64,000 bases of DNA from JALHMQ01 sp020248785 (GCA_046343415.1 JBKDNL010000028.1:1-64000); one strand, 5' to 3'. Positions 32,479-40,685 are shown, counted from the first letter of the stretch. Numbers and translations: made by a program. The notes: generated from the letters alone by a model not told the origin.

Positions 32479-32507
32479 CACCTATCATCCACGCCGCTAG
32501 CCTCGCC

Positions 32508-32536
32508 GGACAAACCCGTGAAGCGCGGGAATGTCC
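32508..32536. repeat. 29-base inverted repeat, copy 7
   Basis: Arms GGACAAACCCGT and GCGGGAATGTCC around GAAGC. It lies between convergent genes, so it is in no obvious 5' leader. Confidence 0.9.
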
Positions 32537-32602
32537 AGCGGGGCTAGCGGCGCGAACGGCGCGGCCGACAGTGAGCGCGTACTAACACGCTAACGATGGG
32601 CG

Positions 32603-32628
32603 AAAAAAAGCCCCGCACAAGGCGGGGC
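32603..32628 (-). terminator. Intrinsic terminator of the leftward 257-aa gene
   Basis: On the minus strand a GCCCCGC/GCGGGGC stem with a short loop is followed by seven T. It lies 17 bases past the stop codon at 32645. Confidence 0.85.
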
Positions 32629-32644
32629 AAAGGGGCAAAGCGGG

Positions 32645-33418
32645 TTAGAGGGTTGCGGCTAGCGCGGCGGCTTTCTTGGGCGTGGCTTTGCGGAGGGCAG
32701 CCAGTGCGGCCTTGATCGCCTTCGCGTCATCGGTCGCCAACAGGTCACGCAACGCTTCGCGCGCTTCGTTTTTCAGCGCTGAGAGTTCCTCGCGCGCCTT
32801 GCCCTTTGCGGCCTTGTCGGCGGCCTCTCGTAACCGCTTGGCGTTGGTCGCAGCGGTTGCAGCCTCGTCGACCTTGCCGCTAGCAATCAACTCGGCCGCG
32901 CGCGCAGTCCATTGCTCGGGCGTGCCATCTGGCAGCGCCCGCGATGCGGCCTTGCGCTGCGCATCTTGCGCCTGACTGCGCGGAATGTCGCCTTGCAGCC
33001 GCGCGGCGCCGAGTGCGTCCTCGGAACGCGCGGCCTTCATTCTGCGCTCGAAGGCGTCCAGCGATTTATCGGACGGAACAAGCTTTTCAATTGCATCAGC
33101 ATCACGCACGTTGCCCCGCGCGGCATCATACCCGCGGCGCCATGCGGCCTGCATCACGCGGAAGCACGCGTAGTCGCCCTTGTTGCCCTCGCGCGCCATG
33201 ACCGGCGCAAAGAGCGTGGCAAAGGCGAGAAGGGCCGCCTCACCCTCATACGCGCTAGCGCCATCCGCGAGCAAAGACGCGGCCACGTTTGGCGCAATGG
33301 TGGGCGCAATGGTGGGCTCAATGGTGGGCGAAGGCAGCACGGGAGCCGGAGCCGGAGCCGCTTTCGGCTTCTTGGCCCTTGGCGCGGCGGCGGTAGCAAG
33401 AGCAGTAGCATTAGCCAT
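32645..33418 (-). CDS. Ala/Lys-rich phage protein of unknown function
   Basis: 257 residues. The N-terminus is basic and Pro/Ala-rich with a short repeat (PTIEPTIAPTIAP). A globular middle contains GDYACFRVMQAAWRRGYDAARG. The C-terminal half is a long Ala/Lys/Arg helix ending KATPKKAAALAATL. Composition resembles histone-H1-like or nucleoid-binding proteins, but no domain is recognised. It has its own promoter and terminator and is transcribed leftward within a rightward region, as expected for a gene expressed apart from the lytic programme, perhaps in the lysogen. Confidence 0.6.
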   Translation of the reverse strand: MANATALATAAAPRAKKPKAAPAPAPVLPSPTIEPTIAPTIAPNVAASLLADGASAYEGEAALLAFATLFAPVMAREGNKGDYACFRVMQAAWRRGYDAARGNVRDADAIEKLVPSDKSLDAFERRMKAARSEDALGAARLQGDIPRSQAQDAQRKAASRALPDGTPEQWTARAAELIASGKVDEAATAATNAKRLREAADKAAKGKAREELSALKNEAREALRDLLATDDAKAIKAALAALRKATPKKAAALAATL

Positions 33419-33466
33419 GATTAATCCTTGGAGTAAGACGCTAGCGTTATTGCTAGCGTGGAACAG

Positions 33467-33494
33467 ATTTTACACTAACAGGCTTACTCGTCAA
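33467..33494 (-). promoter_or_regulatory. Leftward sigma-70 promoter of the 257-aa gene
   Basis: On the minus strand TTGACG (33494-33489), a 16-base spacer, and TAAAAT (33472-33467) preceded by GTG, like the promoter at 27039-27067. Inverted repeat copy 8 lies 14 bases upstream of the -35. Confidence 0.7.
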
Positions 33495-33507
33495 GTTTCT
33501 AGACGGC

Positions 33508-33536
33508 GGACAAGTCCGCGCGGCGCGGCGTTGTCC
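33508..33536. repeat. 29-base inverted repeat, copy 8
   Basis: Arms GGACAAGTCCGC and GCGGCGTTGTCC around GCGGC, just upstream of the promoter at 33467-33494. Confidence 0.85.
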
Positions 33537-33711
33537 GGGCTGGCACGGATAGCGGGGCTAGCCCCCACCCCCGGGGCATGGACAAACTCATGCGGCCCCC
33601 TGGCCCCCCTTATCTCTGCGCCAAAATGGAAAACCCACTTTTAGACACTGTAAAAACTGATACACGGCCCATACCGCTCGAAGCCCCGCTAGCCCCGCAA
33701 GCTTCATCGTG

Positions 33712-33723
33712 CTAACATGTAAG
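33712..33723. promoter_or_regulatory. Late palindrome-like site 1 (CTAACATGTAAG)
   Basis: Member of the CTAACRTGTTAG family; 21 bases before the start codon of the first late gene. Confidence 0.55.
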
Positions 33724-33744
33724 CTCATCACTATGGAGCCCATC

Positions 33745-33894
33745 ATGGAATACGTCATCGCTGCGCTGATCGTCGCTGCCGTCGCCTTCGTGGCGTTCCG
33801 CAAGCGCAAGTCGAGCAACCCGTTCGAGGGCAAGGATGTCGTCGACGGCGGGGCTGACGACCGCGACAACCGCGGCCACAAAGACCTGTTCTAA
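33745..33894 (+). CDS. Small single-span membrane protein
   Basis: 49 residues: MEYVIAALIVAAVAFVAF as a membrane segment, then basic and acidic polar residues. GGAG lies seven bases before the ATG at 33745. First gene of the rightward late module; function unknown. Confidence 0.6.
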   Translation: MEYVIAALIVAAVAFVAFRKRKSSNPFEGKDVVDGGADDRDNRGHKDLF

Positions 33895-33897
33895 CCG

Positions 33898-34248
33898 ATG
33901 GGGAGCCCCGACGCTGCAACGCTAGCCAAGCAGCTCAAACAAAAGCTGCTTGAGGGGGCTCCTCACGTCGCTGAAGACCTTCTGACGCTTGTCCGCCAGT
34001 CGGAGAACCCGAAGGACTACATCGACTACCTGCAGCTCACATCCAGGCTAAACGGCCTGGAGCCGAAGCCCGACCAGAACGCCAACCTGCCCACCTTCAA
34101 CATCACGTTCCAGATGGGTGCGGTGCAGGCCGAGGTCAGTGCAGAGGTCATCGAGCACGCCTCTGCAGAGCAGCCGAAGCTAGCGGAGCCAGAAACGCAG
34201 GCGCCGGTAGTGGAGCCGTTTGTGCTCGACATCCAACCCATCGACTAG
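33898..34248 (+). CDS. Hypothetical protein, possible small terminase subunit
   Basis: 116 residues. The N-terminus ATLAKQLKQKLLEGAPHVAEDLLTLVRQSENPKDYIDYLQLTSRLNGL is helical, followed by a strand region and an acidic tail. Size, helical start and position upstream of the large terminase are compatible with TerS, but there is no diagnostic motif. Confidence 0.45.
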   Translation: MGSPDAATLAKQLKQKLLEGAPHVAEDLLTLVRQSENPKDYIDYLQLTSRLNGLEPKPDQNANLPTFNITFQMGAVQAEVSAEVIEHASAEQPKLAEPETQAPVVEPFVLDIQPID

Positions 34249-34256
34249 GACTCACC

Positions 34257-34385
34257 ATGATGCCGTTTCAGCCGAAAGGCAAACCGCCGATGCCCAAAGG
34301 CAAAGGCCCCGTCGCCCCCGCCCCCGGAAAGAAAGCCCCTGGCGGCAAGCCGCCGATGCGCAAAGCCGCCGGCCGCGGCCGGTAA
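34257..34385 (+). CDS. Tiny basic Pro/Gly/Lys-rich protein
   Basis: 42 residues: MMPFQPKGKPPMPKGKGP and then GKKAPGGKPPMRKAAGRGR. Disordered and very basic, likely nucleic-acid binding if expressed. The repeated KGKPPM/GGKPPM units are notable. It lies between the TerS candidate and a hairpin-rich spacer. Confidence 0.5.
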   Translation: MMPFQPKGKPPMPKGKGPVAPAPGKKAPGGKPPMRKAAGRGR

Positions 34386-34410
34386 TCAACGAGCACCACA
34401 GTACGCCGGG

Positions 34411-34510
34411 CCTGCTGGACAGGCCGCAAGGTCGAAGGTGTGATCCGGGCAACCGGGGACTGGCCCGCAAGGGCTGCCTGACAGCCGGCGTGCTGCCTAG
34501 AGTTAGCAGG
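34411..34510 (+). ncRNA. Candidate structured RNA element with GNRA-type hairpins
   Basis: Within 130 non-coding bases, three short stems carry the same GCAA loop: GGCC-GCAA-GGTC (34422-34433), CCGG-GCAA-CCGG (34445-34456) and GCCC-GCAA-GGGC (34463-34474). Further stems are GGCCTG/CAGGCC just before and CTGC/GCAG just after. GNRA loops in series suggest a folded RNA with tertiary contacts, perhaps a leader of the acetyltransferase gene. No known class is recognised. Confidence 0.4.
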
Positions 34511-34516
34511 TAAGCC

Positions 34517-34933
34517 ATGCTTGCGATCCGTGAAGTCGACCCGCTCAAGTTCGGCGCCGTGCTGGAGTCCATGCACGCGGCCTGTTTTCCCGAAGACCAG
34601 ATGCCCGACTTCAAGCGGGGCTGGTGGTGGGTCGGGTTCGAGCGCGGGGAGCCCGCCGCGTTTTGCGGAATGCGCCACGTCGAGTCCTGGGATCGCACGG
34701 CATACCTGAAACGTGCAGGGGTGCTGCGCGCGTACCGGGGCAGGGGTTACCAGCGGCGGCTAATCCGCGTGCGCCTGCAGAAGGCCAGAGCCCTCGGGTA
34801 CGAGCGCGTCGTTACCGACACCACCGACAACCCCGCTAGCGCCAACAACCTCATGGAGTGCGGATTCCGGCTGTACACGCCGCATCAGCCGTGGGGGTAT
34901 CGCCGCACTTTGTATTGGATTCGGACGCTATGA
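34517..34933 (+). CDS. GNAT family N-acetyltransferase
   Basis: 138 residues. The acetyl-CoA site is GVLRAYRGRGYQRRLIRVRLQKARALGY (R-G-R-G-Y), followed by TDTTDNPASANNLMECGFRLY, the usual GNAT end. The catalytic target is unknown; phage members modify host or virion proteins or small molecules. The next gene overlaps its stop by ATGA. Confidence 0.85.
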   Translation: MLAIREVDPLKFGAVLESMHAACFPEDQMPDFKRGWWWVGFERGEPAAFCGMRHVESWDRTAYLKRAGVLRAYRGRGYQRRLIRVRLQKARALGYERVVTDTTDNPASANNLMECGFRLYTPHQPWGYRRTLYWIRTL

Positions 34934-35688
34934 AAATTCTTCTGCTGGACATCGAAACGGCGCCCAACGTAGCGCATGTTTGGAGTTTGTGGCGTCAAAC
35001 AGTGAGTCTAAGTCAGCTCATCGACGCGAGCTACGTCATGTGTTGGGCGGCGAAATGGTTTGGTGAGAGCGAGGTAATGTTCGATAGCATGCACCACTCG
35101 TCGACGAAGACGATGCTCAAGGGCGTCCACAAGCTGCTCGATGCAGCCGACGCCGTGATCACTTACAACGGCGATCACTTCGACCTGCCGACCCTGAACA
35201 AGGAGTTCTTGCAGGCGCGCACGGCGCCGCCTAGTCCGTACAAGTCAATCGACCTGTACCAGACGGCCAAACGACGGTTCCGCTTTCCGAGCGCGAAGCT
35301 GGAGTACCTTGCCCGCGCGCTGGGCCTGCCGAAGCAGAAGATCAAGCACGCCGGGCACCAGCTCTGGATTGACACGATGGCTGGCGACAAAGCCGCATGG
35401 GAGCAGATGCGCGCGTACAACATGGGCGACGTGGAGGTGCTGGAGGAGGTGTACCTGCGCATGCGTCCGTGGGTGAAGCAGCACCCGAACCTCGCCACGC
35501 ACCTCGAACCTGGCGTGACCATGTGCATCCACTGCGGCTCGACGCACCTGCAGCGGCGGGGCTTCTACCGCACCGATGTCAACAAGTACCAGCGCTGGCA
35601 GTGCCAGGACTGCGGCACCTGGATGCGCGACGCGGTGAGCGAGTTCGGGCGCGCGGATCGCGCCTCGATCCTGCGGCGAGTCGCATGA
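34930..35688 (+). CDS. DnaQ-like 3'-5' exonuclease with C-terminal zinc ribbon
   Basis: 252 residues. Exonuclease motifs: MKILLLDIETAP (D-x-E), VITYNGDHFDLPTLNKEF (exo II), and MRAYNMGDVEVLEEVY (exo III). The C-terminal CIHCGSTHLQRRGFYRT...WQCQDCGTW is a four-cysteine zinc ribbon. It sits directly upstream of the large terminase, overlapping it by four bases, so it may act in packaging or end processing and not in replication. Confidence 0.85.
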   Translation: MKILLLDIETAPNVAHVWSLWRQTVSLSQLIDASYVMCWAAKWFGESEVMFDSMHHSSTKTMLKGVHKLLDAADAVITYNGDHFDLPTLNKEFLQARTAPPSPYKSIDLYQTAKRRFRFPSAKLEYLARALGLPKQKIKHAGHQLWIDTMAGDKAAWEQMRAYNMGDVEVLEEVYLRMRPWVKQHPNLATHLEPGVTMCIHCGSTHLQRRGFYRTDVNKYQRWQCQDCGTWMRDAVSEFGRADRASILRRVA

Positions 35689-37124
35689 AGCTGAACTTCG
35701 TGCCGGGGCCGGTGGGGGCCGCGTTCCTCCAGTCCCGCGCGTACATCAAGCTCATCATGGGGCCGGTGGGTGGCGGCAAGTCGACCGACGCCCTGATGGA
35801 CTTGCTCCAGCGCAGCGTGCGCCAGCAGGCGTTCAACGGCGTGCGGCGGACAAAGCATGGCATCCTGCGCAACACGATGCAGCAGTTGAAGTCGACGGTG
35901 AAGCCGCTGATCGACCACTGGTTCTGCACGATGACCAACAACACGATGGGCGCGTGGAAGCTCACGGACAACACGTTCGAGATGCGCTTTCGCCTGCCGG
36001 ACGGCACCATCGTGCATTCGGACTTCATTCTCCTGGCGGCCGACACGCCGGACGACGTGCGGCGCCTGCTCTCGTTGGAGTTGAGCGATGCGTGGGTGGA
36101 GGAGGCGCGTGAGGTCGATTCGGCGGTGTTTGAAGGTCTGCAAGGTCGTGTGGCGCGCTTTCCTAACCGCGCGTCAGGAGGGGTGACGTACCCCGGGGTG
36201 ATCTGCTCGACCAACCCGCCGCCGATGGGCACCTACTGGCAGGAAAAGGCCAGCACTCCGCCGAAGAACATGGAGGTGTTCATCCAGCCGCCCGCGCTGC
36301 TGGAGGACGGCACGCTGAACCCCGACGCCGAGAACCTGGACAACCTCGACCCGAACTACTACTCCAACCTCGTCGAAGGCAAGACCGAGGACTGGATCAA
36401 CGTCTACCTGAAGAATCGCTTCGGCTCCGGCGGCTGGGGCGAGCCGATCTTTGCCAGCACGTTCCGGCAGAGCTTTCACGTCGCCAAGGAGACGCTGAAG
36501 CCCATCTTCAGCTCGATTCACCCGCTGATCGTGGGCATGGACAACGGGCTGCAGGCGGCGTGCGTGATCGGCCAGCAAGACATGCGGGGCCGCGTGAACC
36601 TCCTGGGGGAGTGCTACGTCCCGGAGAAGGAGACGATGGGCGTGGAGACGTTCATCGACCGCTACCTCACGCCGTACCTGCTCGCCAAGTTCCCGGTCAA
36701 GCCCGAGCACATTCTGTTCGTCCTCGACCCGGCGTGCTGGCAGCGGTCGCAGGTCAACGAAGTGACCATCGCGCAGGCGGTGGCCGCGCGCAAGTACAAC
36801 GTCCGCCGGGCGGCGACCAACGACCCGGAGCGCCGCATCGCGGCCGTGGAGGGGCTGTTGCAGCGGGCCATCGACGGCGGGCCGGGCCTGCTGATCAGCC
36901 CGGAGTGCAAGCACCTCATCAACGCCCTGGACTGGGGCTACCGCAACAAGAGGCAAAAGGACGGCAGCATCGTGGCGACGCCGGAGAAGAACCACTTCAG
37001 CCACATTGCCGACGCCGCCCAGTATTTTTCGCTGCACTACAACACGATCATGCACCCCGCCGCTGGGCAGCTCATCCCCCAGGCGCACACGATTGAGCCG
37101 GTGGCCTTCCGCTACATCGTCTAA
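35685..37124 (+). CDS. terL: Terminase large subunit
   Basis: The packaging motor, 479 residues. The ATPase has Walker A MGPVGGGKST (residues 25-34) and a Walker B-like region LELSDAWVEEAREV. The C-terminal nuclease has IVGMDNGLQAACVIGQQ and FVLDPACW with metal-binding Asp residues. It starts at the ATG at 35685, overlapping the exonuclease stop. Its own stop codon lies inside late palindrome-like site 2. Confidence 0.9.
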   Translation: MKLNFVPGPVGAAFLQSRAYIKLIMGPVGGGKSTDALMDLLQRSVRQQAFNGVRRTKHGILRNTMQQLKSTVKPLIDHWFCTMTNNTMGAWKLTDNTFEMRFRLPDGTIVHSDFILLAADTPDDVRRLLSLELSDAWVEEAREVDSAVFEGLQGRVARFPNRASGGVTYPGVICSTNPPPMGTYWQEKASTPPKNMEVFIQPPALLEDGTLNPDAENLDNLDPNYYSNLVEGKTEDWINVYLKNRFGSGGWGEPIFASTFRQSFHVAKETLKPIFSSIHPLIVGMDNGLQAACVIGQQDMRGRVNLLGECYVPEKETMGVETFIDRYLTPYLLAKFPVKPEHILFVLDPACWQRSQVNEVTIAQAVAARKYNVRRAATNDPERRIAAVEGLLQRAIDGGPGLLISPECKHLINALDWGYRNKRQKDGSIVATPEKNHFSHIADAAQYFSLHYNTIMHPAAGQLIPQAHTIEPVAFRYIV

Positions 37125-37132
37125 CGTGTTAG
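37121..37132. promoter_or_regulatory. Late palindrome-like site 2 (CTAACGTGTTAG)
   Basis: Perfect match to CTAACRTGTTAG, overlapping the terL stop, 38 bases before the portal start. Confidence 0.6.
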
Positions 37133-37170
37133 AGTATGTGAGCCCCCGCTAACCTAGCCCCCGTGCACTC

Positions 37171-39315
37171 ATGATCCAACTCGGCCTGTCTGCGCAAACC
37201 GCCGCTCCCGCGGCGCCCGGCGTGCCTGCGGCGCCGATCCCCGCCCCGGTCAACGTCGGCGGCTTCCTGCCGATGGCGTCCGCCGCGGCGGTGCTAGATC
37301 AGCAGAAAAAGGAAGCCGAGGCCAAGTTTCAGGCCGAGCAAGGCCAGCCGCAGATCGTTGGCTTGGCAAACCACGTCCGCAAGTTCTTCGAGACGGCGCG
37401 GCAGGCCCGCGAAACGGTCGAGCGCGGCATGCTGGAGGCGACGTACGCCCGGCGCGGCGAGTACACGGCGGCGCAGCTCGCCGACATCAGCGCCAACGGG
37501 CAGGTGCCCATCTACATGATGCTGTTCAGCATGAAGTGCCGGCAGGCCGAAAGCTTGCTGCGCGACGTGTTGATCGGCGCCGGCAGCGAAAAACCGTGGA
37601 CGGCGCGGCCGTCGGCGAAGCCCGACCTGCCGCTGAACGTGGTGGCCGAAATTATGCAGGGCGTGGCCTCCGAGGTGCAGCAAGCGCAGATGCTGGGCTT
37701 GATGCCCACCATCGAGATGATCAAGCAGCGCCTCCGCGACGCCCGCGAGCAGGCCGAAGCGCAGATCATGGAAGAAGCCCGTGCCCGCGCCGAGCGCATG
37801 GAAACGAAGATGGAAGACCAGCTCCAGGAAGGCGACTTCCTAGAGGCGCTCGACCAGTTCATCACCGACCTGCCGCAGTTCAAGGCGGCGTTTATCAAGG
37901 GGCCGGAGCTGCGCCAGCGGCGCGTGCTCAAGTACAACGACGCCGGCAAGCTGGAGCCGGCGACTGAAATCAAGCTGGAGTGGGACCGGGTCGACCCGTT
38001 CAACGTGTACCCGGCGCCCTGGGCGCGCGATCTGCAGACCGCGCCGTTCGTCGAGCGCTACAAGCTTACCCGCAGCGACCTGAACGCCCTGATGGGCACG
38101 CCGGGCTTCAGCGACGAGGCCATCCGCAAGACGCTGACTGAGTACGACTCGGGCATGACCGGCCTGTGGCTGACCATCGACCAGCAAAAAGCCAGCGCCC
38201 TCGGCCAAGACCAGCTCAGCGCCACGACCAACACGGGCGAGATCAACGCGTTCCGCTACTGGGGCTCGATCAGCGGCCAGATGCTCCGCGAGTGGGGCAT
38301 GAAGCCCGAGCAGGTGCCCGACGAGGCCAAGGAGTACGAGTGCGAGTGCTGGCTGGTCGGCACCACGATCATCAAGGCGGTGCTCAACCCCGACCCGCTG
38401 GGCCGCCGGCCGTACTACACCACCAGCTACGAGCGCATCCCCGGCACGCTGTGGGGCAACTCGATGTACGACCTGATGCGCGACTGCCAGATGATGTGCA
38501 ACGCCGCGGCGCGCGCCCTGGCGCAGAACATGGCGATTGCCTCTGGCCCGCAGGTGGTCGTCTACAGCGACCGTGTGCCCAGCGGCCAGCAGGTCACGCA
38601 GATGTACCCGTGGAAAATCTGGCAGGCCACGAGCGACCCGATGGGCGGCACGGCCAAGCCGGTCGACTTCTTCCAGCCCGCGAGCAACGCTCAAGAGCTG
38701 ATGAACATTTACGAGCGGTTCAGCATTCTGGCCGACGAATACACCGGCATCCCGCGCTACATGACGGGCACCGAGGGCACGCCGGGCGCCGGGCGCACCG
38801 CGTCGGGCCTGTCCATGATGATCGGCAACGCGAGCAAGGTCATCAAGGCGGTGGTCGGCGGCATCGACACGTACATCCTGAAGCCCCTGCTGGAGCGCCT
38901 GTTCCAGTACAACATGCTCAAGGGCGACGACCCCGAGTCGTACGGCGACGTAAACATCGTCGTGCGGGGCGCGCTGTCGCTCACAGCCAAAGAGTCGGCG
39001 ATGGTTCGCCGCAACGAGTTCCTGCAGATCACTGCCAACCCCATCGACATGCAGATCATCGGCATGGAAGGTCGCGCGGAAGTGCTGCGGGAAACGGCCA
39101 AGTTGCTCGACATGAACACCGACAAAGTCGTGCCGCCGGTCAGCGTCATCAAACAGCGCATGGCCCAACAGCAAATGGCGGCGATGGCCCAGGCGCAAGC
39201 CCAGGGTGGCGACAAAAATGAGTCCGGCAAGGGCGGGGCGAACAACGCCGAGCAGTCCGGCGGCGGCAAGCAGCTCATGGACGGGGCACCCGCCACCGAC
39301 AACTTCGCAAGTTAG
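37171..39315 (+). CDS. Portal protein
   Basis: 714 residues, directly after the large terminase and before the scaffold and capsid genes. Long helical N-terminal part (IVGLANHVRKFFETARQARETVERGMLEATY), a central region with GTLWGNSMYDLMRDCQMMCNAAARALAQNM typical of short-tailed-phage portals, and a Gln/Gly-rich C-terminus. It forms the dodecameric DNA channel at one capsid vertex. Confidence 0.85.
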   Translation: MIQLGLSAQTAAPAAPGVPAAPIPAPVNVGGFLPMASAAAVLDQQKKEAEAKFQAEQGQPQIVGLANHVRKFFETARQARETVERGMLEATYARRGEYTAAQLADISANGQVPIYMMLFSMKCRQAESLLRDVLIGAGSEKPWTARPSAKPDLPLNVVAEIMQGVASEVQQAQMLGLMPTIEMIKQRLRDAREQAEAQIMEEARARAERMETKMEDQLQEGDFLEALDQFITDLPQFKAAFIKGPELRQRRVLKYNDAGKLEPATEIKLEWDRVDPFNVYPAPWARDLQTAPFVERYKLTRSDLNALMGTPGFSDEAIRKTLTEYDSGMTGLWLTIDQQKASALGQDQLSATTNTGEINAFRYWGSISGQMLREWGMKPEQVPDEAKEYECECWLVGTTIIKAVLNPDPLGRRPYYTTSYERIPGTLWGNSMYDLMRDCQMMCNAAARALAQNMAIASGPQVVVYSDRVPSGQQVTQMYPWKIWQATSDPMGGTAKPVDFFQPASNAQELMNIYERFSILADEYTGIPRYMTGTEGTPGAGRTASGLSMMIGNASKVIKAVVGGIDTYILKPLLERLFQYNMLKGDDPESYGDVNIVVRGALSLTAKESAMVRRNEFLQITANPIDMQIIGMEGRAEVLRETAKLLDMNTDKVVPPVSVIKQRMAQQQMAAMAQAQAQGGDKNESGKGGANNAEQSGGGKQLMDGAPATDNFAS

Positions 39316-39342
39316 TGCTTACTTGACAGATAACAGGCTTAC

Positions 39343-39549
39343 ATGTCAGACTCTGCGCAACGAGACTTAGAGCTGTTCAAACGGCTGTCGGTCACCGAAC
39401 CGCACTTGCGTGCTTTCCTCACGCGACTGTTTGAACAGGAACTCAAAATTCTGCTCGTCAACCCTGTCGACACGACATTGCACGTCGCCCAAGGAAAAGG
39501 GCAGGCGTACAAGAGGCTGATCGACATGTTAGACGGCAAGACGGTTTAA
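39343..39549 (+). CDS. Hypothetical small late protein
   Basis: 68 residues beginning MSDSAQRDLELFKRLSVTEPHLRAFLTRLFEQEL, mostly helical. No family recognised. It lies between portal and scaffold; the ATG is inside a degenerate CTTACATGTCAG site and TTGACA lies at 39323-39328. Confidence 0.6.
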   Translation: MSDSAQRDLELFKRLSVTEPHLRAFLTRLFEQELKILLVNPVDTTLHVAQGKGQAYKRLIDMLDGKTV

Positions 39550-39613
39550 CCCGTCGCGGGGGCGACCCCCCGCATCCACCACCAACAAGCCGCCAGTCGG
39601 CCTTGGAGAAGCA

Positions 39614-40603
39614 ATGGCAACACGCATGCCGCGACCCGTACAGGAGCAGTTGAAAGCCGCCGAGAAATTGGAGGCGCAACTGAAAGCAGAGGTAGAGGCC
39701 CCGGCCCCCGCCCCGCTCCCCTCTCTGGAGCAAGTTCTGGCAACACCAGAGCCCGCCCCCGAGCCCACTCCAGCCCCGGCACCTGTTGCCGCACCGGCCC
39801 CGGCCCCCGCGCCGACGCCGGCCCCGACGCCTCCGCAACCCGATCCGTGGGAGCACAAGTACCGAGTCCTGCAGGGCCTGTTCAACCAGCGGGTGCCTGA
39901 ACTCCAAGGGCAGGTCAAGACGCTCTCGCAGCAGATCGAAAAGCTGCAGAAGCAACCGGAGCCCGCGCCGCAGAAGGCCCAGCCGGATGCGAAGGACATC
40001 GAGGACTTCGGCAAGGAGCTAGTCGAGATGGTTAGCCGCAACGCCCAGCGTCATATCGACGCGGCGCTTGGCACTCTCGGCCACCGAATCGACGCCCTCG
40101 AAGCACTGGCGACCGAGCTGCAGCAAGGCGTCCAAGTCACGTCAAAGCAGATTGCGATGACGGCCGAAGACAACTTCTGGCAGACGCTTGCCGGCGAGGT
40201 GCCGGACTACGAGACCGTCAACCAGAGCCCCACGTTTCTGCAGTGGCTCGCGGTGGTGGACAAGGTGTACCGGAAACCGCGCCAGCACGCGCTCGATCAA
40301 GCCTGTGACTCGCTTGACGCAAAAGCCGCAGCAGCGGTGTTCAAAGCGTTCAAGGAGGAGCAGGCGCGGCAGCCCGCCAGTGCCGCACTAACGGAAACGG
40401 TCAGTCCGCTTTCGAGTTCCGGTGGCGCCGCGCCGCCCATGCAGCAGAAGCCGGTGATCTACGCATCGCAGATCACCGCCTTCTACGAGCGCCAGCGTCG
40501 CGGCCACTACCGGAATAACCCGGCGGAAATGAACCGACTAGAAGCAGAAATCAACTCTGCTGTTCAGGAAGGACGCGTAATCGACGACACGGGAGCCCGT
40601 TAG
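39614..40603 (+). CDS. Probable scaffold protein
   Basis: 329 residues, charged and without cysteines. An N-terminal helix (VQEQLKAAEKLEAQLKAEVEA), a long Pro/Ala stretch (about residues 32-75), a coiled-coil (VLQGLFNQRVPELQGQVKTL) and a helical C-terminus ending in a basic patch (YERQRRGHYRNNPAEMNRLE). This composition and the position just before the capsid gene are typical of capsid scaffolds. Confidence 0.75.
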   Translation: MATRMPRPVQEQLKAAEKLEAQLKAEVEAPAPAPLPSLEQVLATPEPAPEPTPAPAPVAAPAPAPAPTPAPTPPQPDPWEHKYRVLQGLFNQRVPELQGQVKTLSQQIEKLQKQPEPAPQKAQPDAKDIEDFGKELVEMVSRNAQRHIDAALGTLGHRIDALEALATELQQGVQVTSKQIAMTAEDNFWQTLAGEVPDYETVNQSPTFLQWLAVVDKVYRKPRQHALDQACDSLDAKAAAAVFKAFKEEQARQPASAALTETVSPLSSSGGAAPPMQQKPVIYASQITAFYERQRRGHYRNNPAEMNRLEAEINSAVQEGRVIDDTGAR

Positions 40604-40612
40604 TCGGTAAGT

Positions 40613-40682
40613 GAGCACCTCCTGAATGGCCTTTAACGCGCGCCTCGGCGCGCGGATTGAAACAACCACTCAGGAGGTGCTC
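40613..40682 (+). promoter_or_regulatory. Stem-loop masking the major capsid ribosome binding site
   Basis: GAGCACCTCCTGA (40613-40625) is the exact reverse complement of TCAGGAGGTGCTC (40670-40682), which contains the AGGAGG of the major capsid gene. Inside is a second hairpin CGCGCGC-CTCG-GCGCGCG (40637-40654). The RNA would form a 13-pair stem burying the ribosome site. Confidence 0.85.
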
Positions 40683-40685
40683 TAA

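Larger units (their letters stand above)
33419..33744. other. Intergenic region upstream of the late module
   Basis: Holds the leftward promoter of the 257-aa gene, inverted repeat copy 8, four GCTAGC sites and the palindrome-like site at 33712-33723. I see no gene; the late transcript probably starts within or near this stretch. Confidence 0.6.
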
